A stretch of 12,040 nt of DNA, taken from NCBI GenBank assembly GCA_027575765.1, contig JANBPT010001231.1, forward strand, positions 1 to 12,040, written 5' to 3'. Both the position numbers and the translations under genes were made by a program. Within the stretch, counting starts at the first letter, position 1. Each line of letters starts with the position of its first letter. The DNA is from Tieghemiomyces parasiticus. Its lineage: Eukaryota; Kickxellomycota; Dimargaritomycetes; Dimargaritales; Dimargaritaceae. Below, in pieces: positions 7,921 through 12,040 of the stretch. The notes beneath the pieces were generated by a model that saw only the letters and a list, made by a program, of their open reading frames with translations, ran no database searches and was not told the DNA's origin.

Positions 7921-9679
7921 ATGCTGAACCTTGCCCTGCGCTCCCTCCCAGCCTCCAAGGCGGCCGTTAAGGCTACCGCCGTGCGCACCATGGCCACCGC
8001 TGCCGGTGCCTCCCCTGTTAGCCTGCCCAACTCGGTAAATACCCCACCATGCATTCAGAGACCGGTCCGCATTTCTGCACGGGCCGGTGTGACCCAGCAG
8101 GTCACGCCCACTCTCGTCCTCGCTTACGCTAACCCCTCTTGCCAGTAGGCGGAGGGGAGGGGAGGTGGTGATGACCAGCACAAATGGCACCCTCCTTCGT
8201 CCAAGATCCAACCCTCGAGCCTCTTACCAGGCCCTTCCCTCATTCTCCCACATCATCACCATTAACCCTTCGCCCACTCTCTCTCTTTCTCACTGCTAAC
8301 CAATCTTCTTCTCTCGCCTCTAACCAGGAGTACCTTAACCCCACCAAGTACGGCGGAAAGTACACGGTGACGCTGATCCCGGGTGACGGTATCGGCCAGG
8401 AGACGGCGACGTCCGTGAAGGACATTTTCAAGGCCGCGACGGTGCCCGTGGAGTGGGAGCAGTACGACGTGAGCGGGTTCGCGGGCCCGGAGGACACGCA
8501 GCTGCTGCAGGGCGTGGAAAGCCTACACCGCAACAAGGTGGGCCTGAAGGGTATCCTGTACACGCCGATCCGCATGGGCAACGCGTCGCTGAACGTGTCG
8601 ATGCGCAAGGATTTGGATATTTACGCCTCGGTAGCTCTGATCAAGCACATCCCGGGGTACCCGACGCGCCACGAGAATGTGGATTTCGCCATTATCCGCG
8701 AGAACACCGAGGGCGAATACTCGGGTCTCGAGCATCAGTCGGTCCCCGGGGTGGTGGAATCTCTCAAGATCATCACCCGTACCAAGACGGAGCGCATTGC
8801 GCGGTTTGCGTTTGACTTTGCCCTGCGTAACGGCCGCAAGAAGGTGACCTGCGTGCACAAGGCCAACATTATGAAGCTCGGCGACGGCCTGTTCCTCAAC
8901 ACGTGCCGCCGGGTGGCCGAGGAGTACAAGTCGACAGGGATCCAGTTTAACGACATGATTGTCGATAACACTGCGATGCAGCTCGTGTCCAAGCCGCAGC
9001 AGTTCGATGTCATGGTCATGCCGAACCTGTACGGTAACATCGTGTCCAACATTGGCGCCGCCCTCGTCGGTGGCCCTGGTATCATTCCCGGGTGCAACAT
9101 TGGCCGCGAGTACGCCATCTTTGAGCCGGTAAGTCGACATTTACTATGGCCTGGTTGTGGTCCTGGCGCCAAACGGCGACAGCGGGCAGGCAAGAGCAGG
9201 CTGAGGGTGCCACCAGTCCATCGTTTTCCACCACTACAAAAAGAATATGATTGATTCTTATTTTTTTTGGAGGAAGGACTCGGCGCCACCTTTTTCCTTT
9301 CCCCCCTACCCAAGCGTCACTTGTGTAAAACCACGTACATCCGCTAGCAGCCCCAAAACTAACTAATTATCTACCTCTATTCCCTTGATCATCGTTACCA
9401 CAACTCCCCTCCTTGTTTCCCTTTCTTTTCTCCCCCCCCATAACTCCCCAGGGCTGCCGTCACGTTGCAAAGGACATTGAAGGTAGTAACACGGCCAACC
9501 CGTCGTCGCTCATCCTGTCCTCGGTCATGATGCTGCGTCACCTGAACCTGCACGACCACGCCAACCTGATCTACAATGCCGTCTACAAGACCATCCAGGA
9601 GGGTACCTCCAAGACCCCCGATATGGGCGGCAGCGGCAGCACCACCGATTTCACCAAGGCTGTCATCCGCAACCTCTAA
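7921..9679 (+). CDS. IDH1: Isocitrate dehydrogenase [NAD+] regulatory subunit 1, mitochondrial
   Basis: Exons are 7921-8034, 8328-9128 and 9452-9679, all joined in phase 0, giving 380 residues (yeast Idh1 has 360). The ATG follows CTACCACC. The protein is a matrix subunit of the octameric NAD+-dependent isocitrate dehydrogenase, which turns isocitrate into 2-oxoglutarate in the TCA cycle. Residues 1 to about 35 (MLNLALRSLP, then Ala/Lys/Arg-rich with RTMATAAG) are a mitochondrial presequence. IPGDGIG is at 55-61, SLNVSMRKDLDIYASVA at 125-141, RENTEGEYSGLEH at 162-174 and HKANIMKLGDGLF at 215-227. The subunit type is clear: YGNIVSNIGAALVGGPG (273-289) replaces the metal-binding YGDILSD of Idh2, and ALIK replaces its Arg-Pro at 141-144. 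It is therefore the allosteric (AMP/citrate-sensing) Idh1 type, needing an Idh2 partner not present here. Intron 1 (8035-8327) uses GTAAAT and has GCTAAC near 8295; intron 2 (9129-9451) uses GTAAGT. Confidence 0.97.
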
Positions 9680-9756
9680 CCTGTTTGAAGTATATACACG
9701 GTCTGGCGGTTGCTGGAAAGGGAAAAGGGGGGGTTGCTGCGGTTGATGGTTTATGC

Positions 9757-9813
9757 TTTTTTTCCCCTCCCTCTCTCCTTCTCTCTCTCCTTCTCTCTCT
9801 CCCCCCCCCCCCC
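9757..9813 (+). repeat. Polypyrimidine microsatellite downstream of IDH1
   Basis: The tract starts with a T run, then CCCCTCCCTC, then about two and a half near-copies of a CT-rich 12-base unit (CTCTCTCTCCTT), then about 14 consecutive C. It lies about 80 bases after the IDH1 stop, probably within or just past its 3'UTR. It is a homopurine-homopyrimidine mirror-like tract that could adopt unusual structure and is prone to length change. Confidence 0.7.
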
Positions 9814-11190
9814 ATCCTTTTTCTTACGTTTTTTTTCTCCTACAATTCTATAGCCGCTGGCTAACGGTTCCCTCCTCCTGTCCTCCTCCCCATTAACTTC
9901 ATTGCTGGTGCCAAACTCTGAGGTGCACGAGGGAGGTGGCTGAAAGAGACTAGAGTGAAGTGGGTTCTTGGCAAAAGAAGTCCTCCCCTCCCCCCAGTGA
10001 TTCGGTCTATAAGCTGGTCGAGCCGATTCAGATCGTACCAGGAGGGGGGGGGAAAGGGTTTCACTCGCCCTTTTCTTTTCTTTTTTTAGATGTTTCCGGC
10101 CGCTCACTCTCTCAATGAGCCGCGAGGTACACTGCTGAGACTAGTGTGCTTCTCAAAGAATTTGTAACTGCGTGGCTATCGTATTGAACCCTTCCCCCCT
10201 ATCCCTGTCACTCCCTCGCCCCCCTCCTCCTTATTCACCAACCTCTCGGCCCTTACATTATTCCGCGCACATTCGAGGAATCCTTTTATTTTACTTCTTC
10301 TTTCCTTGTTGTACAGGATTTATAAAATTACGCAGCTGCGTTCCTATCCATTACAGTCTTTTCGTGTCAATTGATGCGGGTCGATGCTGCACTCGTCAAG
10401 GTTCTTTACATGGCGGTCAGGGTATGTGGTGCGGAGCAATGCCACGAGAAATGAGGCTGGCCCCCATGTGATGTGCCGAAATATCTCTCAAATAAGTGGC
10501 AGCGGTGCAGCTAGCCCTTGCACTTTCCATTTTATCGTCCAAGCGAGGCATTCCATTCCATTGATCCGGGACTGCGTTGATGCGGCAGTGCCAGACAACC
10601 CAACCAGCAACCAATGGCACCGGCTCCTTTCATTGAGTCTACACAATAACCGTGGTCAAAAAAGCCATCGGTCTTGTCCAGCCTTGGCCAGTATATCCAT
10701 CTATTCCCTGTCTACTGTTCAGAGGTAGCACCCACTAGTTCCACTTGTACAATGTCACCGTGATAGTCTCTTCCTAAATCACTCTGCCGGTTGATCTGTC
10801 TCCATCCAAACGGATATGAGGATTTGCAGCAGATAAGGTAAATGAAGAAAAATACAAAACACACCAGTATACACGTCCGCGCTGCTTAACAGTAAACAAA
10901 TGGACTGTTCGAAGTTGCGGAAGCGAGGAGGAGGAGGAGGATGGATTAGATTAGAGGGTACGAGATGCAAAAGAAAACGGATGGGAAATGATGCCGGCGG
11001 AGGAATACAGGTCACCTCCAAGGCAACGTGTGGTTAAAAAAAAAAGTGGAGGTATCCGTGGGGAGGGGGGTGGGCGGAGAAAAGTACGGACGCTAATTGA
11101 CTAGTATGTACATCACCTAATTTACTCTTCCACCTTTCCCCACCTACAGCCGATTATGGATAGCGGCCGAGGGCTCTGATCACTAAGGAT

Positions 11191-11223
11191 GAGCAGCAGC
11201 AGCGGCGGCGACGGCGGCGGCAG
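11191..11223 (+). repeat. CAG/CGG trinucleotide repeat
   Basis: An imperfect GCA/GCG-type trinucleotide run (GAGCAGCAGCAGCGGCGGCG, one interruption, then more CGG) sits 30-60 bases downstream of the stop codon of the minus-strand gene ending at 11253. It is probably in that gene's 3'UTR. Read on the minus strand it is CTG/CCG. Confidence 0.6.
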
Positions 11224-11252
11224 TAAAATCTCACGCGACGGATCCTGACGAT

Positions 11253-12038
11253 CTAGGGCCGGTAGTGTGGGTAGCGGCCATGAGGCTGGCCAGCTTCCGT
11301 CACTGGTATAGTATTGCCTGTGGATTGTGGTGAGGTCACGGGGATGTGGGGGTGCTGTTGCGAAGTAGGCGGGTAGTGGTGAGCCGAGACTGGTGCCGAT
11401 GGCACGTAGTATTCGCGGCCCACAGCCGGATCGGAGTGGCGTGGGCGGTATTCTGGAGTATGTAGGCCCATGGCGTCCACCTCAGAGGCCAGGTGGCCTG
11501 CGGAAGGCGGGCCAACGGTGGCCGCTGGGGGTGGTGGAAAGTGGCGGCCGCTCCAGGGCGCCGGGGACACCGGTCCGGAGGTCGGATAGTAGGGCGGGCG
11601 AGGCCAACCCCCTGAAGTAGACTCGGCCGGGCGATGGTAGGCGCCCTCACGGCGGTAGGCTGCCAAGTTCTCTTCCGAGTAAGAGTGGCCGTATCGAGGA
11701 GGAACCTCGAGGGCGTGTGGGGACAAGCGCGATCGAGTCGGTGGATATGTCGACACCGGAAGGTGAGGGGAGTGTGGTAGGACTGGGCCATTGGGACTGG
11801 AGGCGGTTGACATTTCGGGTCGCCGCACCGAATAGGGCGCATACCGGTCAGTACCAGTCTCGCCGCCCAGCCGATGGGGGCCAGGGTGGGTGGGTGGGTC
11901 GGGATCCGGAAGCTGGGGCCCCAGAGCGGGTGGCTCCCACCTGCGCGGCGGGGGCGGCAGTGAAGGTCGGAAAGTCGTTGAGGCACCGGCTGGCGAGGGC
12001 GGGTGGCGTAGTGGCGGGAGGGTGACACCAGCGTCCCG
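11253..12038 (-). CDS. C-terminal part of a Pro/Tyr/His-rich protein, 5' end outside the window
   Basis: The frame is open without a stop from the right edge (first full codon 12038-12036) to the TAG at 11255-11253, giving 261 visible residues. It has no in-window start: it stays open above the first internal start-like codon (GTG at 11828), so an annotation beginning there would be truncated. The visible sequence is low-complexity and Pro/Ser/Gly/Tyr/His-rich, with proline-rich stretches (LPPPPRRWEPP), Arg/Tyr clusters (TDRYAPYSVRRPEM, PPRYGHSYSEENLAAYRREG) and a tail of PTSQQHPHIPV and GRYPHYRP. I see no folded domain, catalytic motif or transmembrane segment. Such tails are common in fungal transcription factors and RNA-binding or cortical scaffold proteins, but nothing here decides between them. 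A second long frame (12028-11336) overlaps it; I prefer this one because its composition is typical of a disordered region. The protein resembles the product of 777-2498 only in composition. Confidence 0.6.
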   Translation of the reverse strand, partial: RDAGVTLPPLRHPPSPAGASTTFRPSLPPPPRRWEPPALGPQLPDPDPPTHPGPHRLGGETGTDRYAPYSVRRPEMSTASSPNGPVLPHSPHLPVSTYPPTRSRLSPHALEVPPRYGHSYSEENLAAYRREGAYHRPAESTSGGWPRPPYYPTSGPVSPAPWSGRHFPPPPAATVGPPSAGHLASEVDAMGLHTPEYRPRHSDPAVGREYYVPSAPVSAHHYPPTSQQHPHIPVTSPQSTGNTIPVTEAGQPHGRYPHYRP

Positions 12039-12040
12039 GA

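Larger units (their letters stand above)
9680..11252. other. Gene-free low-complexity intergenic stretch, tail to tail
   Basis: This lies between the IDH1 stop and the stop of the minus-strand gene at the right edge. It contains a CT-rich microsatellite with a long C run (about 9757-9813), a G run (10044-10052), a GAG/AGG repeat (10925-10940), an A run near 11036-11045 and a CAG/CGG trinucleotide block (11191-11223). No AATAAA is evident for either flanking gene. The longest frames (10172-10471, 10384-10728, and minus 11021-10779) show no domain, no splice support and no codon pattern like the real exons. No RNA gene was recognised. Confidence 0.45.

Noticed and set aside
9129..9254. Readthrough of IDH1 exon 2 to a stop at 9254
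   Set aside because: A GTAAGT donor follows the family-typical FEP, and exon 3 restores the conserved GCRHVAKDI and C-terminal sequence, so readthrough would only give a truncated, unlikely product.
8523..9313. Long minus-strand frames (9140-8523 and 9313-8735) opposite IDH1 exon 2
   Set aside because: They are antisense shadows of a GC-rich, strongly biased coding exon; their products resemble nothing and IDH1 fully explains the sequence.
11336..12028. 231-codon minus-strand frame overlapping the right-edge gene
   Set aside because: Its composition is typical of a shifted frame of GC-rich DNA (Arg/Thr/Cys excess), and it is less natural than the Pro/Tyr/His-rich frame that stays open to the edge.
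1..12040. Transposons, CRISPR arrays, viral genes, rRNA
   Set aside because: No reverse transcriptase, transposase, integrase, terminal repeat pair, spaced direct repeats or rRNA-like segments were seen; repeats present are simple homopolymers and microsatellites.

Overview
The window reads as nuclear DNA of a fungus. Five protein-coding loci are interrupted by or flanked with GT-AG introns (donors GTAAGT/GTAAAT/GTGAGT, one perfect TACTAAC branch site), coding exons are GC-rich, leaders are pyrimidine-rich, and the isocitrate dehydrogenase subunit has clearly fungal-type sequence. A fungal elongin-B-like protein and a pacifastin-like secreted peptide make an early-diverging (non-Dikarya) fungus, possibly of the zoopagomycote kind, my best guess. 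That placement is inference with low confidence. There is no sign of bacterial, phage, transposon, CRISPR, rRNA or tRNA content.

Layout from left to right: (1) an ATG-free, CT-rich leader (1-446) and probable 5'UTR intron (447-761), feeding a three-exon plus-strand gene (777-2498) for an unrecognised Pro/Ser/His/Tyr-rich protein; (2) about 1.4 kb without a convincing gene; (3) a TATA-like (TA)8 tract and a single-exon plus-strand gene (3969-4259) for a 96-residue secreted peptide carrying the complete six-cysteine pacifastin protease-inhibitor pattern; (4) a three-exon plus-strand gene (about 4815-5668) for an elongin-B-like ubiquitin-fold protein; (5) convergent to it, a two-exon minus-strand gene (6649-5904) for the mitochondrial inner membrane protease subunit Imp2; (6) a 1.27-kb divergent intergenic region with CCAAT boxes, an E-box and long G runs; (7) a three-exon plus-strand gene (7921-9679) for the regulatory Idh1 subunit of mitochondrial NAD+-isocitrate dehydrogenase; (8) about 1.57 kb of low-complexity intergenic DNA; (9) the C-terminal 261 residues of a Pro/Tyr/His-rich protein on the minus strand, running off the right edge.

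Two genes, IMP2 and IDH1, encode mitochondrial proteins and lie head to head, but do not act in one pathway: Imp2 trims sorting signals of proteins in the inner membrane/intermembrane space, while Idh1 is an allosteric subunit of a TCA-cycle enzyme in the matrix. The remaining genes have no evident functional link. The item most worth following is the pacifastin-like peptide, because that inhibitor family is known mainly from arthropods.
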